A DNA stretch of 64,000 bases from Adhaeribacter terrigena (GCF_016623615.1 NZ_JAEHFX010000011.1:62001-126000), one strand, 5' to 3'. Shown: positions 24,174-34,235, counted from the stretch's first letter. Notes: a model not told the origin generated them from the sequence alone. Program-made: numbers and translations.

Positions 24174-25427
24174 GTGCCCAAGCTTTTAATCGAATCTTTT
24201 TATACGGAATTTTCTGTTTCAGAAATTATTGCGGCGCTGTTCAAAACGGCCGTTTCGAAACAGTTTTCATTTTCCGCCTGGCGCTTGCCCTTACAAGACA
24301 CCCTGCAGCTCAGCGTTACTTTTGAAAAGGAAATTATCCCGGAAAATTTCCCTCTTGAAAACGCGCCGGCCGGTTTTATCATGCATCCGTTTTCAGTTTC
24401 CGGAAAGAATTTAGCTTATTTTTTAAAAGCAGACCTTTTATTTGAAGCCGATCTGAAGGCCGAGGAAATTTCCGGAGATAACCTGACGGATTCTAAATTT
24501 GCTGAAGAATTTTTGTCGACATTAAAGACTGAATTACTAACGCCGGAAACAGATTCCAATTGGCACGTTGCTGATTCGGATATCCAGGCAACTTCCCGTT
24601 CTGATTTCGAAGCTCTGGTCGAAAACGCTATCCTTTTCATTAAAAAAAGTGAGGCCGAAAAAATTGTTCCTTCGCGCACGGCGCAGCAGCCCTTACCGCC
24701 GCATTTTTCGCCGGTAGCCGGTTTTATTAATCTTACGCAGCAGTATCCGCTGGCTTTTGTTTCACTGGTTTCGGCTTCGAAAATCGGCACCTGGCTGGGC
24801 GCTTCGCCGGAAATTCTGGTGCAGAAAGACCGCCATAATATTTTTAAAACCATGGCCCTGGCCGGCACGCAAAAACTGGTGTCGGGGCAAAACGCGGCCG
24901 ATGCGATCTGGCGGCAAAAGGAAATTGAAGAGCAAAGCATGGTGGTGCGTTACATCATCAGTTGCTTTAAAAAGATCCGCCTGCGCGAATACGTAGAAAC
25001 CGGCCCCAGAACGGCGGTTGCCGGCAACCTGCTGCACCTGCGCTCCGACTTCTGCGTGAACCTGAACGAACAACCCGATTTCCCGACGCTGACTTCCGAC
25101 ATGCTGCATTTGCTCCACCCCACTTCGGCGGTTTGCGGGCAACCAAAAGCGGCGGCTTTAGATTTTTTACACGAACACGAAAACTACGACCGGAAATACT
25201 ACAGCGGTTATCTGGGTCCGGTAAATGTGAACGCCGAAACAGCCATTTTCGTAAACCTGCGCTGCCTGGAACTGCAAAAGAACGAAGCCATTTTATATGC
25301 CGGTGCCGGCGTAACGCAAGATTCCGATCCGCAGAAAGAATGGCTGGAAACTGAATTGAAAATGCAAACTGTAGCCAAAGCGCTGCAAATTTTACCCCTG
25401 CCCGATGATACTGCAACCGGTTACTGA
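24174..25427 (+). CDS. menF: Isochorismate synthase (MenF type)
   Basis: Chorismate-binding enzyme that converts chorismate to isochorismate, the first committed step to menaquinone. It is 417 residues from a GTG at 24174, five bases after the thioesterase stop. The C-terminal chorismate-binding domain shows LGASPEIL, TMALAGT, QSMVVRYI, LHLRSDF, LHPTSAVCG and YYSGYLGPV, all family signatures. A forward copy of the dispersed repeat (24622) lies in the coding sequence and is translated as part of the N-terminal region. It overlaps menD by 23 bp, implying coupled translation. Confidence 0.9.
   Translation: MPKLLIESFYTEFSVSEIIAALFKTAVSKQFSFSAWRLPLQDTLQLSVTFEKEIIPENFPLENAPAGFIMHPFSVSGKNLAYFLKADLLFEADLKAEEISGDNLTDSKFAEEFLSTLKTELLTPETDSNWHVADSDIQATSRSDFEALVENAILFIKKSEAEKIVPSRTAQQPLPPHFSPVAGFINLTQQYPLAFVSLVSASKIGTWLGASPEILVQKDRHNIFKTMALAGTQKLVSGQNAADAIWRQKEIEEQSMVVRYIISCFKKIRLREYVETGPRTAVAGNLLHLRSDFCVNLNEQPDFPTLTSDMLHLLHPTSAVCGQPKAAALDFLHEHENYDRKYYSGYLGPVNVNAETAIFVNLRCLELQKNEAILYAGAGVTQDSDPQKEWLETELKMQTVAKALQILPLPDDTATGY
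24622..24656 (+). repeat. Dispersed repeat, forward copy inside menF
   Basis: Core AAAACGCTATCCTTTT, tail TTAAAAAAAGTGAGG; translated as ENAILFIKKSE. Confidence 0.75.
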
Positions 25428-27096
25428 TATTGCCGAAATCTGCGCCCGCCTGGGTTTGAAAAACGTAGTGCTTTCGCCGGGTTCGCGTTGCGCGCCGCTT
25501 ACCATAGCCTTTGCCCGCCACCCTGAAATGCTGGTAAAAACCGTTTCCGACGAACGCGCCGCCGCTTTTACTGGTCTGGGAATGGCGCAGATCTCGAATA
25601 AAGCTACCGTGTTGGTTTGCACTTCCGGCACGGCGGCTTACAATTACGCCCCGGCCATAGCCGAAGCTTTTTACCAGCAAATTCCGCTGTTGATTTTAAC
25701 TGCCGACCGTCCGAATGAATGGGTGGACCAGCAGGACGGCCAGACGATACGGCAAACGAATATTTACCAGAACCACATCAAGCAAAGCTTTACTTTTCCG
25801 GCCGACTTTACGCACCCCGATGCCGTCTGGCACGCGCACCGGCTGGTTTCGGAAGCCATTAACCTGGCGCATACCTTTCCATTCGGGCCGGTGCACATCA
25901 ATATTCCCTTGCGCGAACCTTTTTACCCGAATCCGGACGAAGTTTTTAGCTACACCAAGAACCTGAAAATCATCCGGGAAACGGAACCTGCCTTGGAACT
26001 TTCAGATAAACAATCGGAGGTTTTGAAAGCGGAACTGCAGCAGTTTAATAAGATCCTGATCGTGGCTGGGCAGCAAATGCCGGATGAGGAATTACAGGAA
26101 GCAGTTACGAGTTTTTGTGCCGGAAACCATAGCGTTTTGGTAAGCGATGTGATCTCGAATTTCAACGCTGAAAACACTATTAAGCACCAGGATGTTTTCC
26201 TGAACGCCAAAAACCCTGCCGCGCAAAACCTGCACCCGGACCTATTGATCACATTCGGCAAATCGGTTATTTCTAAAAACCTGAAATTATTTCTACGGAA
26301 GTCGCCGAACTTGCAGCACTGGCATATTCAGCCCGCCGGACAAGTGGCCGATACGTTTCAGGCGCTAACCAAAATTATCCGCTGCGAACCTGTAAGTTTT
26401 TTCCGGAAAATCGCTACCGTTTCAGGCATAAAAACTACTCCGGAATTTGCCAAAAACTGGCAGCAACAGGACGCGCGCGCGGCAAACCATTTAACCAATT
26501 TCTTTCAGAATAAACCTTTTAACGAATTTTCGGCTTACTGGCTGGCCCTCCAACATTTGCCGGAAAACAGCATTTTGCACGTAGCCAACAGCATGGCGGT
26601 GCGTTACGCTAATTTAATTGGATTACCGTCAGGAAAGAAGATTCTGGTAACGGCTAACCGCGGCACCAGCGGGATAGATGGCTGCACCAGCACAACGGTG
26701 GGAAATGCCTGGGAAAGCAGAAAATTAACGACCATTTTCACCGGCGACCTGGCTTTCTTCTACGACCGTAACGGCTTATGGCACAATTACCTGCCAGCCA
26801 ATTTACGCATCATCGTTTTCAATAACCAGGGGGGCGGCATTTTCCGCTTAATCGACGGCCCGAGCAATCAACCGGAGTTAGACGAATACTTCGAAACGCG
26901 GCAAGTGCTGCAGGCTGAAAATACGGCCCGGGATTTCGGGATGAAGTATTTTAAGTCTGCAACCGAAGCGGAATTGGTAAAGATCCTTCCGGAGTTTTAT
27001 GAGCAAAACGGCGCTGCAATTCTGGAAATAATGACCGAGAATTTAGCCAACGCCACCGTTTTCAAGGAATTTAAAAACAGTTTCGAAACGAACTAA
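25405..27096 (+). CDS. menD: SEPHCHC synthase MenD
   Basis: ThDP-dependent 2-succinyl-5-enolpyruvyl-6-hydroxy-3-cyclohexene-1-carboxylate synthase. 563 residues, normal length. N-terminal GLKNVVLSPGSRCAPLT and VSDERAAAFTGLGMA; the central domain has ADRPNEW; the C-terminal ThDP part includes ANRGTSGIDGCTST and FNNQGGGIFRL. The start codon is inside the end of menF (23-bp overlap). A reverse copy of the dispersed repeat at 26123 lies within the frame (around CAGNHSVLVSD). A terminator-like hairpin follows about 60 bp downstream. Confidence 0.95.
   Translation: MILQPVTDIAEICARLGLKNVVLSPGSRCAPLTIAFARHPEMLVKTVSDERAAAFTGLGMAQISNKATVLVCTSGTAAYNYAPAIAEAFYQQIPLLILTADRPNEWVDQQDGQTIRQTNIYQNHIKQSFTFPADFTHPDAVWHAHRLVSEAINLAHTFPFGPVHINIPLREPFYPNPDEVFSYTKNLKIIRETEPALELSDKQSEVLKAELQQFNKILIVAGQQMPDEELQEAVTSFCAGNHSVLVSDVISNFNAENTIKHQDVFLNAKNPAAQNLHPDLLITFGKSVISKNLKLFLRKSPNLQHWHIQPAGQVADTFQALTKIIRCEPVSFFRKIATVSGIKTTPEFAKNWQQQDARAANHLTNFFQNKPFNEFSAYWLALQHLPENSILHVANSMAVRYANLIGLPSGKKILVTANRGTSGIDGCTSTTVGNAWESRKLTTIFTGDLAFFYDRNGLWHNYLPANLRIIVFNNQGGGIFRLIDGPSNQPELDEYFETRQVLQAENTARDFGMKYFKSATEAELVKILPEFYEQNGAAILEIMTENLANATVFKEFKNSFETN
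26104..26138 (-). repeat. Dispersed repeat, reverse copy inside menD
   Basis: Core GAAACCATAGCGTTTT preceded by ACGAGTTTTTGTGCCG; translated as TSFCAGNHSVLV. Confidence 0.8.
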
Positions 27097-27154
27097 GCGT
27101 AATCCGGAAGCATAAAACGCGATTTTCCCCAACCCTTATTTACATTTCCTGAAT

Positions 27155-27198
27155 AGCAAGCTTCCCGGTTTTAACATCCATGGAGCTTGCTGTTTTTA
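27155..27198 (+). terminator. Probable terminator after menD
   Basis: AGCAAGCT(TCC) pairs with (TGG)AGCTTGCT, followed by GTTTTTATTT. The loop is long, about 15 bases. Confidence 0.6.
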
Positions 27199-27330
27199 TT
27201 TAAAAGCATTTCCCTTCGCCGGTTCAAAAACCCTTTTTACTAAAAAAACACTTTTATTCCGGAAGTTTTTCTGCATAACCCGTACATAATAATCAGTGAA
27301 TCATGGTGTTAAACTTAAATTTTATTGGTT

Positions 27331-27798
27331 ATGCATGTTACCGACGATATCAACCACATGACCCGGAATATTGACCGGTGGGCGGTTAAACATCACCCAT
27401 ACGTGCTCGAATATTTACGCATTGCGCTTGGGATTTTTATTTTTATTAAAGGCGTTATGTTCATATCAGATTACCGCAGCCTGCAGCACATGATCGAGAT
27501 CAGCCACTTCCAGGGTTATGCTATGGGAATTGCGCACCTGGTTGCTTTCGCTCATTTGGCCGGCGGACCGATGATCGCCCTGGGTTTGAAAACGCGTTTT
27601 GCCTGTCTGCTTCAAATTCCGATCCTGATCGGGGCTGTACTGTTTACCAGCTTTGGCAAAGGCATTTACGCCGAAAATTATTACCTGGTAGAAGCTTCCA
27701 TTACCCTTATGCTACTGATCTTTTACGCTTTTTACGGCTCCGGTTATATATCTTTAGACCGTAAACTCCGCGACAATACCAAAGACATTTTATATTGA
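27331..27798 (+). CDS. DoxX family membrane protein
   Basis: A 155-residue membrane protein with four predicted membrane helices (about residues 22-42, 60-80, 90-108, 118-135) and the DoxX-like segment YLRIALGIFIFIKG. DoxX proteins are small quinone- or thiol-linked membrane proteins of poorly known function. It sits between menD and menB with its own terminator, so a link to quinone metabolism is suggested only by position. The ATG at 27331 is used. Confidence 0.78.
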   Translation: MHVTDDINHMTRNIDRWAVKHHPYVLEYLRIALGIFIFIKGVMFISDYRSLQHMIEISHFQGYAMGIAHLVAFAHLAGGPMIALGLKTRFACLLQIPILIGAVLFTSFGKGIYAENYYLVEASITLMLLIFYAFYGSGYISLDRKLRDNTKDILY

Positions 27799-27820
27799 GC
27801 GCAAAAGGTGCTCTTCCCCG

Positions 27821-27857
27821 ATAGCCCGGCCCCCTAGGAACCGGGCTATTTTTTTTC
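27821..27857 (+). terminator. Terminator of the DoxX gene
   Basis: ATAGCCCGG / CCGGGCTAT stem with an 11-base loop, followed by T8. Confidence 0.88.
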
Positions 27858-27914
27858 CCTTTCCGGCGTAGTTGTGAATTTCCGTAGCAGTTGTGAAAGC
27901 GCAGCAGAATTGCT

Positions 27915-27922
27915 TACTTTTG
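27915..27922 (+). promoter_or_regulatory. -7 promoter element of menB
   Basis: TACTTTTG matches TAnnTTTG. A TTG at 27891-27893 is 21 bp upstream. A forward dispersed repeat (27943) lies between the promoter and the ATG. Confidence 0.55.
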
Positions 27923-27942
27923 AGGCTGAAATTTTCGCTTGC

Positions 27943-27977
27943 AAAATGGTAGGGTTTTGCAGCTAAAAACTCCAAAC
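27943..27977 (+). repeat. Dispersed repeat, forward copy in the menB leader
   Basis: Core AAAATGGTAGGGTTTT, tail GCAGCTAAAAACTCCAA. Confidence 0.75.
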
Positions 27978-27992
27978 TTCAAAAAAAAGAGC

Positions 27993-28817
<825 letters not shown>

Positions 28818-28931
28818 TGGTTGTGGGTTGTTCGTTTTTGGTTCTTAACTGAAGAACGGAAGGGAAAATGTTTTTCAAAAGCTAAAAACAAATAAAAAAG
28901 CCTTGCGCAAACCTGAATTTCAAAGCTATTT

Positions 28932-29306
28932 ATGAAAGAAATAGTAGCCGTTTTTATTGGCGGCGGTTTAGGCAGCCTTGCGCGCTATGGCTTGGCTCGG
29001 TCGCTGAACACGGTTGCCGGGCTCGGATTTCCGGCTGGTACCTTTCTCGCCAATGTGCTCGCCTGCCTTATATTAGGTTTCGTGGTCGGTTTGGCAGAGC
29101 AGCGATTGGTTTTTTCGCCGGTTATGCGCATTTTCTGGGCAGTTGGTTTTTGCGGCGGTTTCAGCACGTTTTCTACTTTCAGTTACGAAAACCTGTTGCT
29201 GTTTCAAAACGGGCAAAACGGCACAATGCTTATCTACCTGGTACTGAGCCTGGTGCTTTGCGTGATTGCCGTTTTTAGCGGGCAGTTTTTAGCTGCAAAA
29301 CTATAG
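28932..29306 (+). CDS. crcB: Fluoride efflux channel CrcB/Fluc
   Basis: A 124-residue dual-topology fluoride channel with four membrane helices. The motifs GGGLGSLARYG (N-terminus), FLANVLAC (pore Asn) and GFCGGFSTFSTFSYE (the Phe-box region) are diagnostic. It lies between menB and menE on the same strand, 114 bp after menB, with its own terminator. I did not find a fluoride riboswitch-like structure in the short leader. Confidence 0.93.
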   Translation: MKEIVAVFIGGGLGSLARYGLARSLNTVAGLGFPAGTFLANVLACLILGFVVGLAEQRLVFSPVMRIFWAVGFCGGFSTFSTFSYENLLLFQNGQNGTMLIYLVLSLVLCVIAVFSGQFLAAKL

Positions 29307-29330
29307 CCTTTTTTAGCAAAGAAATTCCGG

Positions 29331-29363
29331 AAAGAGCCGCTGACATTTTCAGCGGCTCTTTTT
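29331..29363 (+). terminator. Terminator of crcB
   Basis: AAAGAGCCGCTGA / TCAGCGGCTCTTT stem with a 5-base loop and a T5 tail. Confidence 0.88.
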
Positions 29364-29436
29364 ATTTCAGTTAAACTGCTTTTTAAAATTTAGCTTAAAC
29401 CCACTGCCGCCGTAACTTTACCGGTTAAAAACTTGT

Positions 29437-29485
29437 ACCAACAACCAACAACCAACAACCAACAACCAACAACCAACAACCAACC
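29437..29485 (+). repeat. Seven tandem 7-bp units (ACCAACA) directly before menE
   Basis: Six perfect and one imperfect copy of ACCAACA end one base before the menE ATG, so the whole ribosome-binding region is repeat. Confidence 0.9.
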
Positions 29486-29486
29486 A

Positions 29487-30605
29487 ATGCAAAGCCTGCT
29501 GCTGAACGGAAAAGTTTTTTATTACGATGAAATTGCGGCCTATTCTTTCCGCAATAGCATTCCGCTGAATGGTTACGAAGCCAAAACCCTGGAACTTTGC
29601 CGCGACTGGCTGAACGGGGTGCAGGAATTTTCGATCCAGACTTCCGGTTCTACGGGGGCGCCTAAAGTCATTACGCTCACGCGCCAGCAACTGGAAGCCA
29701 GCGCTCAGGCAACCATCAAAGCCTTAAACGTTCAGCAAAAAGACCGCGCCTTAGTTTGTTTAAATACCGAGACGGTGGGTGGCTTAATGCTGCTCGTACG
29801 CGGTTTTTTAGGCGACATGCAACTAACGATCATCGAACCAACCGCCAATCCGCTTGCTGTTTTACCTCCTGAATGTTCGTTTGAATACGCTTCTTTCGTA
29901 CCGATGCAAATGCAGGAAATGCTGGTTTTTAGCACCGAAAGCATAGCGTTTTTTAACCGGATGAAAGCCATATTAGTCGGCGGTGCGCCAGTTTCGTATA
30001 ATTTACAGCAGCAGATTTCCCAGCTTTCCGTGCCGGTTTCCCATACCTATGGCATGACAGAAACGGCCTCGCACGTTGCGCTGAAACGCCTGAATGGCCC
30101 GGATGCCTCGCCTTATTTTAAAACCCTGCCGGGCGTAGAAATTTCTACCGACGATCGCGGCTGCCTAATTTTAAAAGGCGCGCAAACCAATTTTGAAACG
30201 ATCATTACCAACGACTTGGTAAATATTATTGATTCTGAAACCTTCGAATGGCTGGGCCGTGCGGATTTTGTGATCAATTCCGGGGGCGTAAAAATCCAGG
30301 CCGAAAAAGTGGAAATGACCCTGGAAACAACCCTGGCCCAACTCGGAATTACCACCAACAGCTTTATTACTTCCCTTCCGGACGAAAAATTAGGCGAAAA
30401 AGTAGTGGCCGTGCTGGAGCATCATTTCCTGGATCAGGTGCGGGAGGCGCAACTCCGGGAAAAACTGCAAAGTGTGCTTTCCCGCTACGAAATTCCTAAA
30501 ATCTTTCTTTTCCTGCCGGAATTCAAAAAAACCACTTCCGGAAAACTCGACCGCCGCCAAACCCTGCAAGCTGCCTTAACCTTCAGCAAAACCCACCGGT
30601 TTTAA
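29487..30605 (+). CDS. menE: o-Succinylbenzoate-CoA ligase MenE (AMP-binding)
   Basis: Adenylate-forming enzyme that activates o-succinylbenzoate with CoA. 372 residues. Motifs seen: the P-loop TSGSTGAPK (about residues 53-61), SHTYGMTETASH (A5 region), GRADFVINSGGVK (A8 hinge) and TTSGKLDRR with the catalytic Lys near the C-terminus. The N-terminal domain is short, as is usual in Bacteroidota MenE. The start at 29487 is preceded by the 7-bp tandem array rather than a normal leader. A reverse dispersed-repeat copy (29937) is in frame, encoding part of LVFSTESIAFF. Confidence 0.9.
   Translation: MQSLLLNGKVFYYDEIAAYSFRNSIPLNGYEAKTLELCRDWLNGVQEFSIQTSGSTGAPKVITLTRQQLEASAQATIKALNVQQKDRALVCLNTETVGGLMLLVRGFLGDMQLTIIEPTANPLAVLPPECSFEYASFVPMQMQEMLVFSTESIAFFNRMKAILVGGAPVSYNLQQQISQLSVPVSHTYGMTETASHVALKRLNGPDASPYFKTLPGVEISTDDRGCLILKGAQTNFETIITNDLVNIIDSETFEWLGRADFVINSGGVKIQAEKVEMTLETTLAQLGITTNSFITSLPDEKLGEKVVAVLEHHFLDQVREAQLREKLQSVLSRYEIPKIFLFLPEFKKTTSGKLDRRQTLQAALTFSKTHRF
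29918..29952 (-). repeat. Dispersed repeat, reverse copy inside menE
   Basis: Core GAAAGCATAGCGTTTT preceded by GGTTTTTAGCACC; translated as LVFSTESIAFF. Confidence 0.8.
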
Positions 30606-30855
30606 GATTTGAAGATTTGAAGATTTGAAGATTTGGAAATTGGAAAAATGGAAGGTTTAGAATCTTTTGAAAATTTCAAAAGGCAGAATCGAACGCTTTT
30701 AAAATAAATAAGGAAGCATTTTTACCTTCAATTTTCCCTCAACTCATCAACCTCATTCTGTGGTGCAAAGGCCAAGCAGTGGCGTTTCCATTCAGCTCTT
30801 TAGCATAGCGGCTTTTCCCGCAAAGCAAAATCAATAAGAATCCTTCAGCTTTAAT

Positions 30856-30890
30856 AAAACGCTAAGGTTTCAGCGCTACAAAGTCAGAAG
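30856..30890 (+). repeat. Dispersed repeat, forward copy
   Basis: Core AAAACGCTAAGGTTTC, tail AGCGCTACAAAGTCAGAAG; near consensus. Confidence 0.85.
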
Positions 30891-30992
30891 AACAAAAGCA
30901 ATCTTTTCCACCATTTCATAAATTCCCTCATTTTCTAATTCAATCACTCAATCATTCTCTCATTCAACCATTCCTCCGCCTAAAAACCTTTA

Positions 30993-31027
30993 AAAACGGT
31001 ATCATTTCCGGGCTAAAAAGTCAGAAA
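30993..31027 (+). repeat. Dispersed repeat, forward copy
   Basis: Core AAAACGGTATCATTTC, tail CGGGCTAAAAAGTCAGAAA; near consensus. Confidence 0.88.
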
Positions 31028-31106
31028 TTAAAGATGGCTTTGTATAATAAATTGCAAAGTGTTTCATTTGTATAGTTAATAGAATTCTTCTGACTTAAAA
31101 CAAATT

Positions 31107-33242
31107 ATGAAGTTCACCAAAAATTCTGCCTCCGCGCTCATTATTGCAGGAATGCTTTTAGCCGGTTGCACCAAAGCTACGGCCCCAACGGCTTCCGATA
31201 ACCAGCGTGTTTCCAAAGACATGCGCGTTGAAATAGCAGATAAACCCGGAAACCGTGCTCTTACCCTTGATCAGGTCCCCAACTTCGAATACATTACCGA
31301 TCAGTTTGCCGACGTGCGCATTTTGCGTTACCAGGTTCCGGGTTTTGAGCAACTTGAACCGCAGCAGAAAGAATTGCTGTATTATTTATACGAAGCCGCC
31401 CTTTCCGGCCGCGACATTATTTACGATCAGAATTTCAAGCATAACCTGCGCATCCGTCGCACCTTAGATGCCATTGCCGAAAATTATAAAGGCGACCGCA
31501 ATTCCGAAGATTTCAAAAAATTCATGACCTATACCAAACGGGTATGGTTCTCGAACGGAATTCACCACCACTACTCTACTGCTAAGTTTTTACCGGAATT
31601 CAGCCAGGCGTACTTTGCGGAGCTGGTAAAAAATTCACCGAATGCTAAATTCCCTTTGCAGCAAGGCGAAACGACCGACCAGCTGGTAAAAACCCTTACG
31701 CCGATCATGTTCGATCCGAAAGTAGCTGCTAAACGTGTTAACCAAGCTTCCGGCCAGGATCTGGTTGCTACTTCGGCAAACAATTTTTATGAAGGCGTAA
31801 CGCAGAAAGAAGTAGAAGCTTTTTATACGAAAAAAGAGAACAAGAACGATCCAACCCCGGTTTCGCACGGCCTGAACTCCAAGCTGGTAAAAGAAGGCGG
31901 CGTGGTAAAAGAAAAGGTTTGGAAAGTGGGCGGCATGTACGATCCGGCCATTGTAAAAATAGTTTACTGGCTGGAAAAAGCGCAGGCAGTAGCAACCGAT
32001 CCGGCTCAAAAAGAATCCTTGGCGAAATTAATTCAGTACTACAAAACCGGCGACCTGAAAACCTGGGACGAATACAATATTGCCTGGGTGAACGACGTAA
32101 ACTCTCCAATTGACGTGGTAAACGGCTTTATTGAAGTGTACGGCGACCCGCTGGGCATGAAAGCTTCTTACGAATCGGTAGTTTCTTTCAAAGATATGGA
32201 AGCCACCAAACGCATTAAAGCCATCGGCGATCAGGCGCAGTGGTTCGAAGATAACTCTACTTTGTTGCCGCAGCACAAAAAGAAGAACGTAAAAGGCATT
32301 ACCGCCAAAGTTATTACCGTGGTTGTAGAAGCCGGCGATGCCGCCCCCACTACCCCGATCGGTATTAACCTGCCAAACGCCAACTGGATCCGCAAAGATC
32401 ATGGTTCCAAATCGGTTAACTTAGGCAACATTGTAAATGCCTATAACCAGGCTGGCTCTAAAGGCAGCGCCTTAAGCGAGTTTGCCTGGAGCCCGGAAGA
32501 AATTGAGCGTTCTAAAAAATACGGCGGTTTAGCCGGCGATCTGCATACCGACATGCATGAGGTTATCGGCCACGCTTCCGGACAAATTAACCCCGGAGTT
32601 GGTACGCCAAAACAAACCCTGAAAAGCTACGCCTCTACCATAGAAGAAGGCCGCGCTGACCTGGTAGCGTTGTATTATGTAATGGACCCGAAACTGGTTG
32701 AGATTGGCGTAATGCCAAGCCTGGAAGTAGGTAAAACCGAATACGACGGGTACATCCGCAACGGCCTGATGACGCAGCTATCGCGTTTAGCGCCGGGCGA
32801 AGACGTAGAAGAAGCGCACATGCGTAACCGCCAGATGGTTGCAAAATGGGCTTATGAACTTGGTAAAAAAGAAAACGTGATCGAGAAAAAAGTACGCGAT
32901 GGCAAAACCTATTTCGTAGTGAACGATTACAACAAACTGCGTGGCATTTTTGGTCAGCAGCTCCAGGAATTACAGCGCTTAACTTCCGAAGGCGATTACA
33001 AGGCGGCTGAAAAGCTGGTAGAAACCTACGGCGTGAAAGTGGACCAGGAACTGCACAAAGAAGTGTTGGCCCGTTACGCAAAACTGAATATTCCGCCTTA
33101 TTCCGGTTTCATTCAGCCTAAATTAACGCCGGTAATGCAAAACGGTAAAATGGTAGATGTTAAGATCGAATATCCGGCCGACTTCACCCAGCAAATGCTT
33201 GAGTTTGGTAAAAATTATTCGCACCTGCCCCACGTAAACTAA
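31107..33242 (+). CDS. Dipeptidyl-peptidase III-like metallopeptidase (M49), lipoprotein
   Basis: A 711-residue zinc peptidase of family M49, which removes dipeptides from peptide N-termini. The zinc motif HEVIGH is at residues 484-489 (HExxxH in eukaryotic DPP III; the HExxGH form is used by bacterial members). The second motif EEGRAD (residues 513-518) supplies the third zinc ligand. The N-terminal signal peptide ends in the lipobox LAGC, so this copy is an envelope lipoprotein. The gene is monocistronic with a strong terminator. Confidence 0.9.
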   Translation: MKFTKNSASALIIAGMLLAGCTKATAPTASDNQRVSKDMRVEIADKPGNRALTLDQVPNFEYITDQFADVRILRYQVPGFEQLEPQQKELLYYLYEAALSGRDIIYDQNFKHNLRIRRTLDAIAENYKGDRNSEDFKKFMTYTKRVWFSNGIHHHYSTAKFLPEFSQAYFAELVKNSPNAKFPLQQGETTDQLVKTLTPIMFDPKVAAKRVNQASGQDLVATSANNFYEGVTQKEVEAFYTKKENKNDPTPVSHGLNSKLVKEGGVVKEKVWKVGGMYDPAIVKIVYWLEKAQAVATDPAQKESLAKLIQYYKTGDLKTWDEYNIAWVNDVNSPIDVVNGFIEVYGDPLGMKASYESVVSFKDMEATKRIKAIGDQAQWFEDNSTLLPQHKKKNVKGITAKVITVVVEAGDAAPTTPIGINLPNANWIRKDHGSKSVNLGNIVNAYNQAGSKGSALSEFAWSPEEIERSKKYGGLAGDLHTDMHEVIGHASGQINPGVGTPKQTLKSYASTIEEGRADLVALYYVMDPKLVEIGVMPSLEVGKTEYDGYIRNGLMTQLSRLAPGEDVEEAHMRNRQMVAKWAYELGKKENVIEKKVRDGKTYFVVNDYNKLRGIFGQQLQELQRLTSEGDYKAAEKLVETYGVKVDQELHKEVLARYAKLNIPPYSGFIQPKLTPVMQNGKMVDVKIEYPADFTQQMLEFGKNYSHLPHVN

Positions 33243-33277
33243 AAAACGCTATCGTTTTCAGCTAAAAAAGTAAAGCC
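33243..33277 (+). repeat. Dispersed repeat, forward copy
   Basis: Core AAAACGCTATCGTTTT, tail CAGCTAAAAAAGTAAAG, directly after the M49 peptidase stop. Confidence 0.85.
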
Positions 33278-33303
33278 CTGAAAGACTTCTTTCAGGGCTT
33301 TTT
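33272..33303 (+). terminator. Terminator of the M49 peptidase gene
   Basis: AAAGCCCTGAAAG / CTTTCAGGGCTTT stem with a short loop and a T tail. A forward dispersed repeat (33243) fills the space between the stop codon and the stem. Confidence 0.88.
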
Positions 33304-33770
33304 CATTTTTAATACCCGAAGAGCCTGCACCACAACAGAAAATCTGAAACCCGCCTGTTCTGGAAGCTGCATCCTAATTACCGGCACCTAAAATTATGCG
33401 CTTTATGTTAATATTCAATTAATACAATACAAGTTTCCTGGAAACAATCCGTAATAAAGTCGGATCAAACTAAATCTTCCATTTTCATAACGCGGGGAAT
33501 TAAAAACACCCCGGTACAAATGCCTGATAGTAAAACAGTATAAATTGATTTTCCATTAAATATTAGGATTTACCATATAACGAAATAGGCAAAATTATTC
33601 CTTTAACACCCAAATTTATTCAGTTGGCGGAAAAAATTTCCCGGTAAAATATAATACTGTCATCTTTGTATCAGTAAAGTATCCGAGTAAACCAAGATCG
33701 CCTGAAATATTCTGAAACGATCTGTTGCACGTTACTACTTTGAAAATGGATCTTAATTTTTTTGAATTCG
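33304..33770. other. AT-rich gene-free spacer upstream of the STAS gene
   Basis: 467 bp with no gene and no recognisable repeat. A near-promoter sequence, CATCTTTG (33661-33668), resembles TAnnTTTG with one mismatch. Confidence 0.45.
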
Positions 33771-34118
33771 ATGAGTATGGATATCAAGACCCAAAATCAA
33801 GCGGAAGTAAGCATCATAAAGTTATGCGGCGAATTAGATGCCAGCAATGCTGTGCTGGTAGATCACGAATTAGTTCGCCTTACCCAGAAGCACCCAAAAC
33901 AGATTTGGATAGATGGTTCCGAGATCAGCTACATTTCATCGGCTGGCCTGGGCGTGTTTCTTTCGCATTTAAACAATTTTAAACTTTTAAATATAAACCT
34001 GCTTTTCTTTGGATTAAATTCAAAGATCAGAAATGTTTTTACCATTCTGGGCCTCGATGACTTGGTACGGATAGTGCCTAATTTAGAAACCGCCCTGGAT
34101 CAGAATTCGCAGGTCTAA
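33771..34118 (+). CDS. STAS-domain protein (anti-sigma-factor-antagonist-like)
   Basis: A 115-residue single STAS domain of the SpoIIAA/RsbV type. The segment WIDGSEISYISSAGLGVFLS has the phosphorylatable serine position (about Ser57) before Ala-Gly-Leu-Gly, as in partner-switching regulators. Such proteins are switched by a HPK-like serine kinase and a PP2C phosphatase. Neither is next to it here, so its partner is unknown. I use the ATG at 33771; another ATG is two codons further on. Confidence 0.82.
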   Translation: MSMDIKTQNQAEVSIIKLCGELDASNAVLVDHELVRLTQKHPKQIWIDGSEISYISSAGLGVFLSHLNNFKLLNINLLFFGLNSKIRNVFTILGLDDLVRIVPNLETALDQNSQV

Positions 34119-34144
34119 GCCCGGTAAAGAAATATTTAAACTAA

Positions 34145-34179
34145 AAAACGCTAGGCTTTTCAGGCAAAAAAGTATCGCG
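34145..34179 (+). repeat. Dispersed repeat, forward copy
   Basis: Core AAAACGCTAGGCTTTT, tail CAGGCAAAAAAGTATC. Confidence 0.8.
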
Positions 34180-34235
34180 CTTAATTAAAATAAAGATTTG
34201 CGACAGCTGCCTTCCGGTTATTAGTGTAATGAAAT

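Larger units (their letters stand above)
30606..31106. other. Gene-free spacer of 501 bp with word arrays
   Basis: It starts with four GATTTGAA-type words (30605-30645). It also has two forward dispersed repeats (30856 and 30993) and a TCAATCATTC-type array (about 30935-30975). No gene was recognised. Confidence 0.65.

Noticed and set aside
28932-29306. Fluoride riboswitch before crcB
   Set aside because: The 114-bp leader has no convincing pseudoknot core; not supported.
29437-30925. CRISPR array
   Set aside because: The tandem words at 29437 and 30605 have no spacers; no direct repeats of 24-40 bp with regular unique spacers were seen anywhere.
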